Of a DNA stretch of 64,000 nucleotides, positions 1 to 16,347 are shown one piece after another (position 1 is the first letter of the stretch; every line of letters starts with the position of its first letter). The notes beneath the pieces were generated by a model, which saw only the letters and a list, made by a program, of their open reading frames with translations, did no database searches and had not been told where the DNA came from. The stretch comes from Novakomyces olei (lineage: Eukaryota; Ascomycota; Novakomycetes; Novakomycetales; Novakomycetaceae). The stretch is taken from contig JADEYG010000009.1 of NCBI GenBank assembly GCA_016906335.1, forward strand, positions 434,001 to 498,000, given 5' to 3'. Both the position numbers and the translations under genes were made by a program.

Positions 1-33
1 ATTGCGATATATAATGAATGAGAGGGTCATTTT

Positions 34-2549
<2,516 letters not shown>

Positions 2550-3340
2550 TCTGGTCTTTGAGCCTGGGACCATACTGTATTAAATGTTTAATCCTACTGG
2601 GTTATAAGGCCTGATTTATTTTTGCTCTTGCCTTTTCACATGCGGTTTCCATTCGAACCGATCTTTTGTTTATACATTATTTGGCTGCTACTCACTGTCT
2701 CGGTGGCAGTCTCGGTGGCAGTCTCGCTGTACCATTTCATTGTCCATCAAAACATTTCATTGTCTTTTATTTCTCTCGCTTCAAGCAAGCTGTTGGTTTT
2801 GTTTATTCTGCAGGATCCGTTCTCTCTGGCCTACAATAATTTTGTACATGATCCCTTTCTGTTTCACCTTGGCCTGCCCGTTTCATTCCATGACCTCTAC
2901 TTTAGACGCTCATTTATATTTTGAGTCTGTTTTATCTGCACAATTACTATACCGTTGAACATTTTTGGAATCAGTGTACTGATGCTCAGACTTATACACT
3001 CGCTGATTGAATCGATTGGAATGATTACGGTCCGTGTCAATTGAAGCTACTTTTTTAAAGGCCGGGGAGAAGTGCACAGTTAGGTTTCCTTTTATGATTT
3101 TTATTTGTTCATGAATACTTTGTGTATGTTGTAATATAGTATTGTACAATCGTCTTTAGCGATGCATAGAATATTTCTGTGTGAATAATGGTTAGTTGCA
3201 TAGCAATATGGATTTAATACTGTTTGACCATAATTTGCAGCCTTTTTGCCCACTGCCAAAGACTCGAGCTTAATATTGTAATATTTCGTTTCTCCGTGAA
3301 TAACAATTAATCAATCAATTAATCAATTAATTAATTAATT

Positions 3341-3417
<77 letters not shown>

Positions 3418-3522
3418 TGTACTACTTTTCGACACAGGAAACCCAAGAATCGCCATCTACAATAATCATGTTTAAAAGCATTGCTTATATTAAGACAAAT
3501 GCACCTATGTATACCGAATGTA
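2550..3522. other. Intergenic, convergent 3' ends
   Basis: Spacer between the 3' ends of the Zn2Cys6 gene and the C2H2 gene. It is T-rich with no convincing coding signal. A TTAA run passes into about 18 TTTA units at 3343-3416. Confidence 0.7.
3343..3416. repeat. (TTTA)n microsatellite
   Basis: Simple TTTA array preceded by a short TTAA/TCAA run, about 100 bp downstream of the C2H2 gene's stop codon. Confidence 0.95.
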
Positions 3523-4647
3523 TCAATATTCAATCTGGCCGAAAACAGGCTGCTCTTCTAAAAGACCAGACTCGTCTTTTATTTCCCGTTCGTTTGCAGC
3601 TTGAGACGAACCGGCAGAGATTTCGTCAGAATCGACCGGTGTCCGGGGCGAAGCATGGCTTTGCGAAGATCGATCATGTGTGTCCTCATCGTACTCACTC
3701 TCGATACCGTTACTTGCAGCCCGAAGGTGTCCCAGTCCGCCAGCACCAAAATGCCGGGCAGAAGGATTAGTAGAGGAAGTCAATGGACTTTCGTCATTCA
3801 AAGAATCAACTTTAAGCGCGTCCATTTTCAACGAATCAACCAGGTCATCGTCTGGTCCAAAAAATTGCATAGCCCCTGTTCCAGTGCCCTCGTGGCTCGG
3901 TTTAAGTAAAGGAGAGGAAGATGAAGGTGATCTGTTCATACGTACTAATATAGACGCGGCTTCCAGCAGCTGTACTTGTTGGTGTTTGGAGATGGAGAGC
4001 TTTGATGTTTGGTTCCCTGGTGGTTAGTTGCAGGGTACCCAAGATAGTCGACAAGACGCGAAAAGAAGGTACAGACGGCACAAGTCGAGTAAAAAGGTAA
4101 AGGCAGAGTGCGGGTAAAAGGCTATTCTCATATATATATATGTATATATGTATAATAGATCAAATAGATACCAACTGAATGGAGGAGTAAATGTACTTAC
4201 ATTGCGCAGTATGCTCCCATTTGTGCTTTGATAGACACGAGACTAAACAATTAGCTTTCCCCTCAATCGTTGTACAGAAAACTTACTGCTCTTGTAATTT
4301 TTGCCGCACAAGTCGCACCGTACATCCCCGAGCGCGTGAGATACAGCTTCAGACTTCCTGCGTTCCTTTTTTATCTCGGACCGCAGTGATTTGTATGAAT
4401 TTTCCTTGCCGTCGTCGTTACCCGCGGCCGGGGAAGATGCGATAACCGCCTCTTCATTATCTGAGTTTGACAATGCATCAGCGGCCAAAGCTTTTGACAG
4501 CGACGAAGGAGGGTTTGCGGCTGCTATAGGATACGGTGAAAACCCTCCACCTGATCCAGGCGAAAAGGCGGAAGGATGATGTGAGGACGACCGACGCCGT
4601 GCGGACGCCCGCGTTGCGTGGATCGGGATTGAGCCCACAGTCATCAT
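3523..4647 (-). CDS. C2H2 zinc-finger protein of the KHQQVQ family
   Basis: Probable nuclear transcription factor. Exons on the minus strand 4647-4287, 4242-4201 and 4016-3523 give 298 residues. Splicing rebuilds one classical finger, C-x2-C-x12-H-x3-H, at Cys 111, Cys 114, His 127 and His 131, read as CDLCGKNYKS-ISCLSKHKWEH. The 42-nt middle exon supplies its second half. Directly after it comes KLSISKHQQVQLLEAASIL, a block I recognise beside a single finger in uncharacterised filamentous-fungal C2H2 proteins. The remainder is Ser/Pro-rich and disordered, with acidic patches. Introns are 44 and 184 nt; the first has a TTAG acceptor close after a CTAAT branch site. The promoter contains a GATTGAG array. 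The specific target is unknown. Confidence 0.85.
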
Positions 4648-6172
4648 AAGATATAGTAGGCTAATATGGTATTAAAAGAAACAAAGTTGGTTCGATTGAG
4701 GATTGAGGATTGAGGATTGAGGATTGAGGATTGAGGATTGAGGATTGAGGATTGAGGATTGAGGATTGAGGATTGAGGATTGACAGACACGGAATTGACT
4801 GAGCCTTGTCCGATTCTGATCAGCTTGATATAGAGTGCCGGCGAGTTTAAATGCTCAATATATTAAGAGAGGAAAAAGAGCCACAGAAAAGCAAACACGT
4901 CCTTCGAAATATGAAAGAGTAAACTGTCCGACACAATTGCCAGCAGAGACAAAGGCAATCGTGTACGGCGGCTAACTCTTGTTGAATTAGGGCGCGTTTG
5001 GATACAATAATTGAATCCAAGCAAAGTCTGCAAAGAGGCTCTGTCCAGCGCCTCGATTGGGCGACTGCTGCTTCACAAACACGGTCTATAGCGTATGCCG
5101 AGAGTGAGGTAGGCCGACTCTCCACGAAAAGAGCCAAGCAAAAAAAAAGATCTGAAACGCAGAGGCACGGAAACCGATGGAAGTCGTGCAAGAGGCAGTT
5201 CTTGTGCGGACGCAGTTCTTCAGGGATTGAGCAGGTAAGCGGTGAGCCGTGTCTGAACGCGTGTCAAGCCTATACTCTTGCGGTCCGCAATTGCGCAGAC
5301 AGTGGAGCCCAAAAAAAAATAAAAGAACAAAACTAAAAATAAATTCAAGAGGGAATAATATGCCTCGCAAGTGCCGACGCGACGCGCGTTTGCAGTCACG
5401 ACGGCACCAGTGTTGCTGAATGAAAAAGGACTCGCTCAAAGGCAGCTCAGTGGCTGCTTTTCAGGTCTCTTTTATCCCTCAGCCAAAGGAAGCAAAGTGG
5501 TTCCAGAAAAAATAATAATATATTTATATAAAGTGCCCTCCTCCAATTGTCGGCAATCGCACCCAAAGGTAAAGGGAAAACAAATAAAATAGTATGAATA
5601 AGAGTATATGGTATGAAAGAATATATATGAAAGAGTATATATGAAAGAATATATATGAAACTATGGAGTATAGTATGAAAAAGATTATAGTATGAATAAA
5701 ATGGGATAGAGACGGAGGAGCAATAATTATTCACAGCTACTATTTTAATCTTGTATAAAATTCACACTATAAACTTGCAACGTGGTACTGCAGCATTCCA
5801 TAAGCTAAACCGTTTTGGGCAACCAAATACTTTTTGCCTTGGAATACTGATAAGAATGGATGGATGATTAAATATAAATCTCGATTTGCTAATAATTCGT
5901 CAGATCTAGAACAGCGCAGAATCCGTGTGCACAGGTTACTTGGTCGGCATCTGCGTTACTTACACGAGGGTAGCGTTAATGTGCGCGAGTATACTTACTT
6001 GCCAACGCAGCTGTCCCCTCTTGCTACATGAATACACGTGCAAGTAACTCTACTGCGTTATATACGTGTGCATGTAAATCGAGTCATACGCGCTCGGCCA
6101 TAATAATATTAAGGCAGCAATTGCCTCGTAAACAATCATCGTCGCGTACACTAAAGAGATATACGGTTCGGT
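4648..6172. other. Intergenic, divergent promoters of the C2H2 and EB1 genes
   Basis: A 1.5 kb spacer. It holds the GATTGAG heptamer array near the C2H2 start, an A-rich stretch around 5300-5750 with imprecise TATATGAAAGA repeats, and no open frame with recognisable protein content or splice logic. No tRNA was seen. Confidence 0.6.
4694..4784. repeat. GATTGAG heptamer array
   Basis: Twelve perfect tandem GATTGAG copies and one GATTGAC copy, beginning 47 bp upstream of the C2H2 gene's ATG, so inside its promoter or 5' UTR. Confidence 0.95.
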
Positions 6173-7506
6173 ATGGCGGGCGAGAGCCGGCACGAGCTGG
6201 TCGCCTGGATCAATGACGTATTTTGATTTTTATTTGTTGCGGCTAACGCGTCAGTTAACTGGACTCGGCATTACCAAAGTCGAGCAGTGTGGAAAGGGTA
6301 CGGCGAGCAGGCTCTCTGTTTATTCAGACAACTAACGCCAGCAAGGGATCGCGCTATGCCACGTCTACGACTCTATATGGGGTACGTATTGAAACTGGAT
6401 AAACGTTTAATTTTTTTTTGTTTTGGTTTATATTCTTTTTGTCATTTTTCCCCCTCTCTTTTGGCCTTGTTGGCTTGTCAATTCGTCGATTCGTCACCGC
6501 TCTCATTCAGCTCCCGCTTTTTGGTCTCGCTTTTTGGTCTCGCTTTTTTACTAATGCTGTAGGTGACGTTGCTATAAAAAAGATTTCGGTAATCAAGTGC
6601 AATTTGCATACATTCTAACTCTCAAGTTTAATGCAAACAACGAGTATCAGTATATTCAGAATTGGAAGGTTCTACAGGCCGCTTTTAGTCGCCATGAAAT
6701 GGAACGACAGATCCCAGTAGATCGTTTGGCTCGCTGCAAGATGCAGGATAACTTGGAGTTTTTGCAATATTCAAAACGGTACTGGGACCAGTATTACAGC
6801 GGCCAACCGTATGATGCCGCAGCTCGTCGAGGAGGCAGTGTTGCCGGCCCAATTAGAGCCGCAAACACTCTGGCACCCAAGGCGAGCTCTGCCAGTTTAG
6901 CTGGCAGAGCTAATGGGCATACTCCGGCAGCGAGAAAACCCGCTTTATCGTCTGGTGCAAGAGCTGCACCAGTGCACACCAGCTCATTTGAGCAGCCTTC
7001 TGCTCGAATTTCCACCTCAAATATACACCAGACTCGGGCACAAGAGCTTCAAGAGCAGTTGGATCAGTTGCAGGAACAGGCGGAAGGATTGGAACGCGAG
7101 CGGGATTTTTACTTTGGAAAATTGAGAAAATTGGAGATCATAATTCAAGAGCACTCGGCCGGAGCAGAAGGTCAGCATGAAGCTGCTGATCCGGAATCTT
7201 TTCTGTCTCGTTTAAATACCACACTTTACCAGACCGAGGTAGTTTGTCACCCACAGTCATATATTTATTTATTATTTATTTACTTGTTGGCTTACGCCTT
7301 TTTGCATCTCACGACCTTAGCATATTGTATTATTACATCAATTAAAAGCTTTTTATTTTATTATTATTATTATTTTTTTTTTCATTTTCTTTCTTTTTTG
7401 TTGCTAATTTGTACAGGAAGGTTTCGAGGTACCTGCCGAAGTTGTGAGCAACGAAGTTGAAGGGCTCAATTTAGACGAGCGTATTGACGATAATGAAACC
7501 TTTTAG
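6173..7506 (+). CDS. BIM1: EB1-family microtubule plus-end protein (Bim1/Mal3)
   Basis: Tracks growing microtubule plus ends and recruits partner proteins. Six exons: 6173-6217, 6255-6297, 6346-6381, 6563-6588, 6627-7238 and 7417-7506 (283 residues). The calponin-homology domain is assembled from the first five: ESRHELVAWIND, then KVEQCGKGIALCHVYDSIW, GDVAIKKIS, and FNANNEYQYIQNWKVLQ through NLEFLQYSKRYWDQYY. A Ser/Ala-rich linker follows, then a coiled-coil EB homology region around residues 180-250. The last exon adds the EEGFEVPAE piece and the C-terminus DDNETF, an acidic-aromatic tail of the kind CAP-Gly proteins bind. The small exons (26-45 nt) each keep phase and match fission-yeast Mal3 residue by residue, so the model is strong. 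Introns have CTAAC/CTAAT 5-11 nt before AG. Confidence 0.95.
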
Positions 7507-8016
7507 ACGTACAAGTCTCTACATTTATTTGCATTTACATACCAAATCATGTGATCGGCTTGCGCTTGTGTTTAAACTTTGTCATTTCATCTCTAGTCGT
7601 GACAATTTTAATGTACAGTCTTTTTAAAGCATAGTATAAGGAATAGGATCAAGATTTAAAGTGGAAAAGGCATGTGTATAAGGCTCAAGTATAGAGATTT
7701 TCAGGAATAATAGAAGAAATAAAAATGAGGACCAAATTTGAGTCGGCATTCCATCATCTCCAAAGATAAATGTGATTTTATGTTCAATTGCCCTGATCCA
7801 AGACAAACGTATAATCGAGCTGGGGTATTTGCATTCTGCAGTCGCAGATATGTACACACTCTGAATTTTGGTTGGAAAATAATAGACAATAAACAAATAA
7901 CTAAAACAATATATAAGTATAAATATAAAATAAATAAAATAATAGCAGCAGTAGTTGTGGCAATAGAAGTAATAATAATAGTAAAAGCAGGAGAAACAGT
8001 TTAGACGAGTTTTCAA
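7507..8016. other. Intergenic, convergent BIM1/YMR1
   Basis: AT-rich 3' spacer. An A-rich, ATA/ATT-biased stretch at 7880-7990 produces low-complexity open frames only. Confidence 0.7.
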
Positions 8017-10203
8017 CTAGCGTTGAACGCTCATTTGACCCATTTCGACTTCAAGTGCCTTTGACCCAGAGTCTGCTAGACTTTTTCCCCGTTGCCCAAC
8101 AGTAACAAAAGCATCGCGTTGCACACTCCCTTCCCTCTCCCTCCGTTTGTCTGTACTGTTCTCCTCAGAATCTGTCAGAGTTGAAGCCGAATTTAGAGTC
8201 GAATTTGGCACTGAAGTCGTCGTAGACACTTGTCCCTGTAAACCCGCTGTGCCATTCAAATCAGCATCAGTCCATCCAAAGACATCAGCCCACCAGCAAA
8301 CAGCAGCTGGGTCAGGTAATATTACTCCTCCATCAGGATCAGCAGCGTCTACCTTTGCATTGTATCCACTATAAAGCCATTCTCCTCGTCGCGCGAGGAA
8401 ATAGTCCCATACAGAACGAGTGCGGTCGGCCACTTTGGCCTCGACCCTCTCCCTTTCGTTGTTGTATAGAAAGGTTCCATATTGGCACGAGTAAGTGTGG
8501 TACATTAGCCTGCGCAAGAACCGTTCATTGAACTCGAACCTTGTCGGAAACTGCCTCATTATTTGGTACGTGGCATCAAGAAATTGATGAAAAACAGGTG
8601 AAGTGTACTTTAATTCATTGCGTCTGTTTATATTTTGCAATCCACGTTGCACATTGTGCAGTGCAGATTGGGCAAACGTGTTTGTTGTGGCCCGCGCGGT
8701 TGGCGATAAACCTCCATTGCTATTATTGTAGTTAAAACTATTTTGGGATTTCATAGTTGTAGTTGTAAACGACTTTTCTGTGGCCAAATGACCGGCTCGT
8801 TCGGCAAACCTGTGCCCAAAAGCCAGCCAGTCCTTTTCGACCAGGGTTATAAACCCTTCTAGTGTTCGATAATAGGGGTCTAAGCAAATTTGGGCAAGAG
8901 CGCACAGCTGGCTCGTACGGTCCCATCCATCACTGCAGTGCACGAGGACGTGAGAGTGCAGTATGGCAATGTGGCGAGTAATGAGGCAACTGCCCTCGAT
9001 CAGAGAGCCGATATGCTTTAGCCAATTAGAACGGGCTAAAGCGTCCCGGTTAGGAGGCAGAGGTGAAATGTCCGTGTCCTTGAACGCCTCGACTACACGT
9101 GCCAGGGATTCCCTCATAACGTGGATGTTATCGATTCCAAGAAAGACTTTACGTGACCCCCGGTAGTGCTCCATATTTTCACTGCCTGCTCCAATTGCTA
9201 CATTGGCCATTGCATTGGCTGTTGGTCGTGCGTCGATGATTAGATTATTGTCCATGCAGGAACCGTACACCTGTCGGTTTCTGCTCAAATCTGAGTTTGC
9301 ATTTTGATTCGTATCAAATGACGGTGACCGTGATTGTAAGGACTTTGCTGATGAAGCGTCGCTTTGAGCAGTTATAGGTTCGCTAGAGGCTCCCCGCTCT
9401 GGCCGAGCACTACCAGTCTTTTCCCCGTTAGATTTAGGGTGACGAGTGGCAAAAATTGCCTCCACCAGCCGCTCATCTTGCGGAGACCTGTTCTGTTTCA
9501 GCCCGACCATTGGCTGTGAAGATCGGGTGATGGAGCAGCCATTAAGTGCGTGTACGTACGTGAGAGCAGGAATCCGTGCTTTTGATCTAAATTTCCCGGC
9601 GTAAGCAATAACATTGTCACTAACGTCCCGCGGCACAGCAAAGAGCGAAGGGTAAGTAGGGCAAAACGCATAGTCCCTGTTGACCTCGGTTACACGCCAG
9701 TCGCGATTGCCCTTGTCAATGCCCATCCGTGCAAGTTCCCGCAGCGGATTGTAAAAAGTCCATCCGCTATAATCTCGCTCTGCTGGGCCAGGCTCATACG
9801 CAAAGGCGTACAGCTTGTCGATGCTGTCTACGCAAGTTAGCCTTTGCAGGAGAGCAAAGGCATTTGCCGCAGATGCCTCGTCTACAAAATCAAGAGCGAA
9901 AAACGTGAAATCGCGGCAGCGGACACGCAGCGGAGTGTTGCCGGAAGTGTATGCCGGCTGCTGCTGTACTTGCTGGATCATCGGGTAGCATACCCAGACT
10001 TCAAGCCGGGCATTAGGAGCAGAGAATATTAGATGGTGCGGTGTAAAGTGTAATTGCCCTCGAGTAGCGACTCCACGCCGGACTAGATGAACATCGGAGA
10101 ACTGGAGAAGGTCAGTCTCTCGTGAATAGTGGAATTGGACAGACAGCAATTAGACTGTGGAGACTGTGGGCCGACTTACCTTTGCGTGCCGTGAAGGCTC
10201 CAT
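8017..10203 (-). CDS. YMR1: Myotubularin-type PI3P phosphatase Ymr1
   Basis: Removes the 3-phosphate from PI3P and PI(3,5)P2 on endosomal and vacuolar membranes. Exon 1 is only 10203-10180 (MEPSRHAK); after a 78-nt intron, exon 2 runs 10101-8017, giving 702 residues. The join reads MEPSRHAK-FSDVHLVRRG, which matches the start of yeast Ymr1 (MEYIKIAK-VSNVVLHRRG) and is why I reject a start inside the long open frame. A PH-GRAM-like region (about 1-120) is followed by the myotubularin phosphatase domain with NRDYAFCPTYPSLFAVP and the catalytic P-loop HCSDGWDRTSQ near residue 397. FNERFLRRLMYHTYSCQYGTF and RSVWDYF lie C-terminal to it. An insert of about 80 residues (roughly 230-310) is Ser/Asn-rich. 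It ends convergently with BIM1. Confidence 0.96.
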
Positions 10204-11806
<1,603 letters not shown>

Positions 11807-12589
11807 ATGGTACGTACTCTCCATGGACCTTCTTTACAAGTCTGGGATATTTCGGAAAACTGATTACTAACGGCCATACAGGGGTTACGGTACAATACAT
11901 ACTTGAATGGTCCTCGGTAAGAAAGCCTTGCTTTTATTGATTTTTATTTTATTTTATTTTATTTTTATTTTTCCAATACCTATCGAGCTCTGAGATTACA
12001 AGATCCGAGAACTTTAGGCGTTCAAGGGGACAAGGCTGAGGGGGTTAAAGCTCTATAGCGTTATATACATACTTTGATGAACACGCGAGCTCTTTTCTTG
12101 TTCCATTTATTCTCAAAGCGGCTTTACGTCAAATAAGAGCTTTATCGTACAGCAATCTAACACGTTTAGAGTCTATGGCTGCGGCAAATGCAAAGCACAT
12201 CTTTCTCATTTTGACGACATAATCTCACGTGTATGTATTTAAAGAATGTTTGGCTTCAACTAACTGTTTTCTTTAGCAATTTCGAGGTCAGCACGGCAAA
12301 GCCTTTCTCTTTAACAGCGTGTAAGATTTTGTTTGCGATTTACATTAATTTTGTAAGGGTAAATGTGACTGAGGGTGAACCGGAACATCGCCACATGACA
12401 ACAGGCCGACACATTGTACGAGACATTACATGCAAGCAATGCGGCACTTGCGTCGGATGGAAGTACGATAAAGCATTCGAGGAATCACAAAAGCATAAAG
12501 AAGGTAAGATCTTACTTGTTTGACATCAACTCATCTGTCCAGGCAAATATATACTGGAAATGATGCTTTTGATTGAGCGGAATCAATAA
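11807..12589 (+). CDS. MOH1: Yippee-family zinc protein (Moh1)
   Basis: Small zinc-binding protein of the Yippee/Mis18-like fold; in yeast Moh1 is tied to stationary-phase survival and GID-type ubiquitin ligase function. Six exons: 11807-11809, 11882-11916, 12170-12230, 12277-12320, 12358-12503 and 12543-12589 (111 residues). Exon 1 contributes only the ATG; exon 2 then gives GLRYNTYLNGPR. The two zinc knuckles are GCGKC and CKQCG. Between them sit QFRGQHGKAFLFNSV and VNVTEGEPEHRHMTTGRHIV, and the end reads GWKYDKAFEESQKHKEGK-YILE. Every exon join keeps phase and follows the family, including RGxHGxAxLF and RxMxTGxHxVxDI. Acceptors have CTAAC or CTAAT just upstream (CTAACGGCCATACAG, CTAACACGTTTAG). 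Confidence 0.93.
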
Positions 12590-13440
12590 ATGCAATGTTG
12601 ATTGCCATGAAATTCTTCAATTTTCTCTCATCATTTTTTTATTTTTTCTGATAAATTTAAAGGCTGCATCATGGAGAAGCAGTCTGCTCTATATCGATGA
12701 GCCGCCGCCGTTGCTTTTTATTTTTATTTTAATTTCTTCGTTTATTTACGCGGAAAATGGGAGGACATACATAAGAGACCGACCAGGTTTTAAAGTGAGG
12801 TCATCGCAAAGCGTTGAAAATTGCGAGGGAAAAAAGACACAGAAAATGAAAATAAAAATTTGGAGGAACAATTGATTGGAACATTTGATATGCTCAACAT
12901 TTGAGATTATTCTGACGGTTAAGTGATTGTCAAATGCAGCGCCATTTCTCAATTCTTTCCCCCTTTACTTCTTTCTTTATCGGTTCATATTTTTTTTTAT
13001 ATCATATAATTTATTCTATTTAATTTTTGTTGCAAGCTTTCTTTTCGTTTTTATGGGCAGCAGTTTCATGTCAGTATTATTGAGCGGAGTTGGGTGGTGC
13101 AAGGCGTGTTCGTTTATATTCAGGGGACAGGTGAAGCATAAATGGCAATTACAGGGAACAACAGTTGGCATTTCAGTTTTCAAGCCGATCGGCAAAGAGC
13201 AGGCGATGAGGGTAAAGGGAAAGAGGGCAAAGCAAGGTTTGGGTGGGAATTGATCTGGTTTATTTTCGATAGCAACAAATAAAAAGAACAAATAAATAAA
13301 AAGAACAAATAAATAAATAAGTTATTAATTGATAAATGTAATTGCAAAATCAAGTATGTATCTACTAGAATATACATATTATTAATTACTAATTGCCACG
13401 ATACTCATAGCCATGCTAATTCTTTTCTATAACGCGCGAG
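12590..13440. other. Intergenic, convergent MOH1/VPS53
   Basis: Low-GC spacer with no coding signal I trust; short open frames here are T-rich and lack family resemblance. Confidence 0.65.
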
Positions 13441-16347
13441 CTACCGCTGGATATCTAATGAATTCTGCGCTGAAGACCAACCCGCTCCGCCAGTTTGGCG
13501 CTTAAAGAACCGTCGAAACCCTGTAAACATTGCTCTGTCAGAAGAATCAGGAGCACCTGGGCTAGAACTGCCATCGGCAGGAGTTGTAGGGGCCACAGAT
13601 CGAGCTTCACTGCCCGGCCGAGCGACAGATGAAGTAGTAATCCCGTTTGTTTGAGCTGACGAGCTGAGAGGCGTGGATACTTCAGAAGCAAAGCCTTGGA
13701 GTCCTCGAGCTCCTCTGTCTACTCCGTCCCGTGCAGCGTTAAAAAGGGCAGACGAAAGTATAGAGGGATCAAAATGATGGCTGATGCCGCTCATGAGACT
13801 GCTCGTATTACTGCCACTGCCTGTGTTTAAGGGTGGCAGATTTTCTTTCAGAGAAATGCTGCTCATTAGCGCAGATGCTTCTTTTAAATCGGGTTGTTCC
13901 CGAGTCCGGCGAAGAAATAAGTTTATTATTGCCGCGTGGTCTGATTTACGTATGCCCTATTAAGGTGAGTAAGACTGGGAAATAGATATATATATATATA
14001 CATATAAAAAAAATATAAAAAAAATAAATAAAAAACGGAAAAAAATTGAAAACCATAGTTTTAGCAATTGTTCCAATGTTGAAGACAAAGAAAGCCACTC
14101 TTAAGTGATAGAACACTAGCTTCACAAAAACAAATGTGAATACTTGCTTTTTCTTCTTTTTTTTTTATTCGTTAAACCTACCTTGAGCTCCAAGATCTTT
14201 ATAAAGTTAGCCTCTGACCGGTCGCCGATAAGATAAATATAATTCTGCACCAGTCCGTCTGGAGGGTTACTCCTAGTGAGTACGACTTTAAGCACTCGCT
14301 CCAGCTTCCCCATTTCCTGCTGAGTGTGTCGTGAATATTCGTCTGTAACGCAAAGATCAGTCCCCGGCCGAAGACTGGGTAGTGTAGCCAGACTCTCGCG
14401 AACAAAGTACAAGTCCAACAGCATCTGCTCTGCTCCGACCTCAGAAACTGGCCGGACGTGTACGATGCAAGTCAAGAAAAGAGCGACAAAGGCCTCAACC
14501 ACACGATCACACAGGGACTGAGCAAATCTAGCATTTTCAATACGCACGAGGGCCTCTTTGACTACCCGGTTGATTGTATGTGCCATCTCTGGAGCATAAG
14601 GCGAAGTATCACCGACATCGTCAATGTTTGTCCAGTCAATTTTTTGTACCTGGGCAACAGCTGGATGAAGAGAAGCAATAACAATAGCAACCATCTGTTT
14701 AAGCGCGGCAATTACCACGTCCTGTAGCACTATTCGCTCCTTTCCATACGTCAATTGCTGCGGCGTAGAGATTACTGACCGATCAACTGACCGTGCAAAC
14801 TTTGTTTCCAGCTGTTTCATTGTTTTAAGCATATAATCAGCAGTGTTTACAACAGCAGCAGTCCCGTAAACGGACCGTGCAGCGTCCGCACTGGCCAGTT
14901 CGGGTTTTAGAACCTGTTCGCCATAGAGCCGAAGGTACTTGCCAAACAACTGGAATAGTTTGACAAGACCAGATCCCTGGGTTAGCCGTACACACTGACT
15001 AAACGTCTGACGATAGTATTGGAATAATTCTGGTGAGGAATCAAGCACTGCTGCAACAGACCCCTCTTCCTCTTCCTCTTCTTCTTTGGAAACTCCGTCT
15101 TTCTTGCTACCGGGCAAGCTCGCTCCCCGCTTTTTAAATGCTTGCAGCATTGCTGCTAGTATACGATCTTGCGAGTCAATGTACAGATCTAAATGCGGCT
15201 CAAAAGCCTGTGAAATAAGTTTCCCAAATATCGTATTTGGTGCTGAAGCATTCGCCGATGACTGTGATGCTACAGTTTCCATAGAGGCTCGACGATTAGA
15301 GAACCTTCGTTCCAAGTACGATTCGAATTCAAGCGTTTCTGCAAGCGCAGAGAGCAGTAACTTAATATCCATGTCTTTGCCTTTTCGCTGTAGAATACCG
15401 GAAATGTCTGCACGAGTTTCCTCACCAAACCTTTGCGCAAGCTTAATCCCAACGTTCCAGCCCGCTGGGAAGACCAAGACATAATCTTCCTCGTACGTTT
15501 TCAGGATCCGTTTCAGCCAGGCAAAGCGACGCGTAATGTTATCGAGAGACCCAGCTTCCTCATTGGACCGGAAAACGGAGAGGTAAGACTTGAGCTGCTG
15601 ATCGCAAAACCAGGAAACAAGCTGGTCTTTTGCGTCTTCACCAAGCACTGCAACTGTCTGGCAGGCTTCAGAAAGAGAAATAGCTCTGCCCGAGGAAGGT
15701 TGCGAGCGGCCATCTTTAACGGTATCCTTGAGGTCTTCAAAGACTTGCTCAAGAATTTGCTTTTGCAGGCCAGAAATGCTGCGACTCAAGTCCGCTATTT
15801 GATCTATACTGCGGTAAGACTTAAAATGCTGCATTAGCTGCAAAACTGCTTGGAGTAAATGTGCCGTTTCCGCATAATCCCGTGCCTCTATTTGGCCAGT
15901 TAGTTGATCGTAAGCTGAGACCAACATTTGCAATCGTTTCAGCATTGTCATCGATAGTGTCAAGTTTCGTTTAATTACATCAAGATCTCGTATCTTAACC
16001 GTCATTTGTGAAACTGCCTTTTCCGTACGTCCAGCTCGCTCCTGAATGCCTTCGAGCCGATTAGCTATATCTCCAATTTCTTCACCGACAACAGTTATTC
16101 GGTGTTCCGTTTCAGCTGCTGAAGCTTTCTGTGCAACTTGAAGCGTAGCAATTTCACCATCAATTTCAGTGCAGGCCGCGTCTAAGCGCTCACTCATCAT
16201 TGGCGTGGCATCCAATGCCTCGATGTCGGGACAAAGCGTGTCCAGCATTGTGTATAAATCAAAATCTGCCAAGTCTAGCGGGTCAGTTGCACGTTCGCTA
16301 CTCGAGCCACTTGGCTCTTTCGCCTTGCTTGGCTCTTTTAAGCTCAT
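13441..16347 (-). CDS. VPS53: GARP tethering complex subunit Vps53
   Basis: Subunit of the Golgi-associated retrograde protein complex (Vps51-54), which tethers endosome-derived vesicles to the trans-Golgi. Exons 16347-14182 and 13956-13441 encode 893 residues. The start is the ATG of MSLKEPSK; the open frame extends upstream only through a non-ATG codon. The Vps53 N-terminal helical region is clear (about residues 75-180), with SQMTVKIRDLDVIKRNLTLS and MLKRLQMLVSAYDQL, followed by the long helical-rod middle. The 225-nt intron lies in a conserved block: NFIKILELK joins GIRKSDHAAIINLFLRR, as in the family (KILxLKGIxKxxQ). The C-terminal 130 residues are Ser-rich and unconserved. It diverges from the complex I gene. 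Confidence 0.95.

Noticed and set aside
4847-5439. Overlapping 110-117-codon frames between the C2H2 and EB1 genes
   Set aside because: Low-complexity Phe/Cys/Arg-rich translations, no splice logic or family match.
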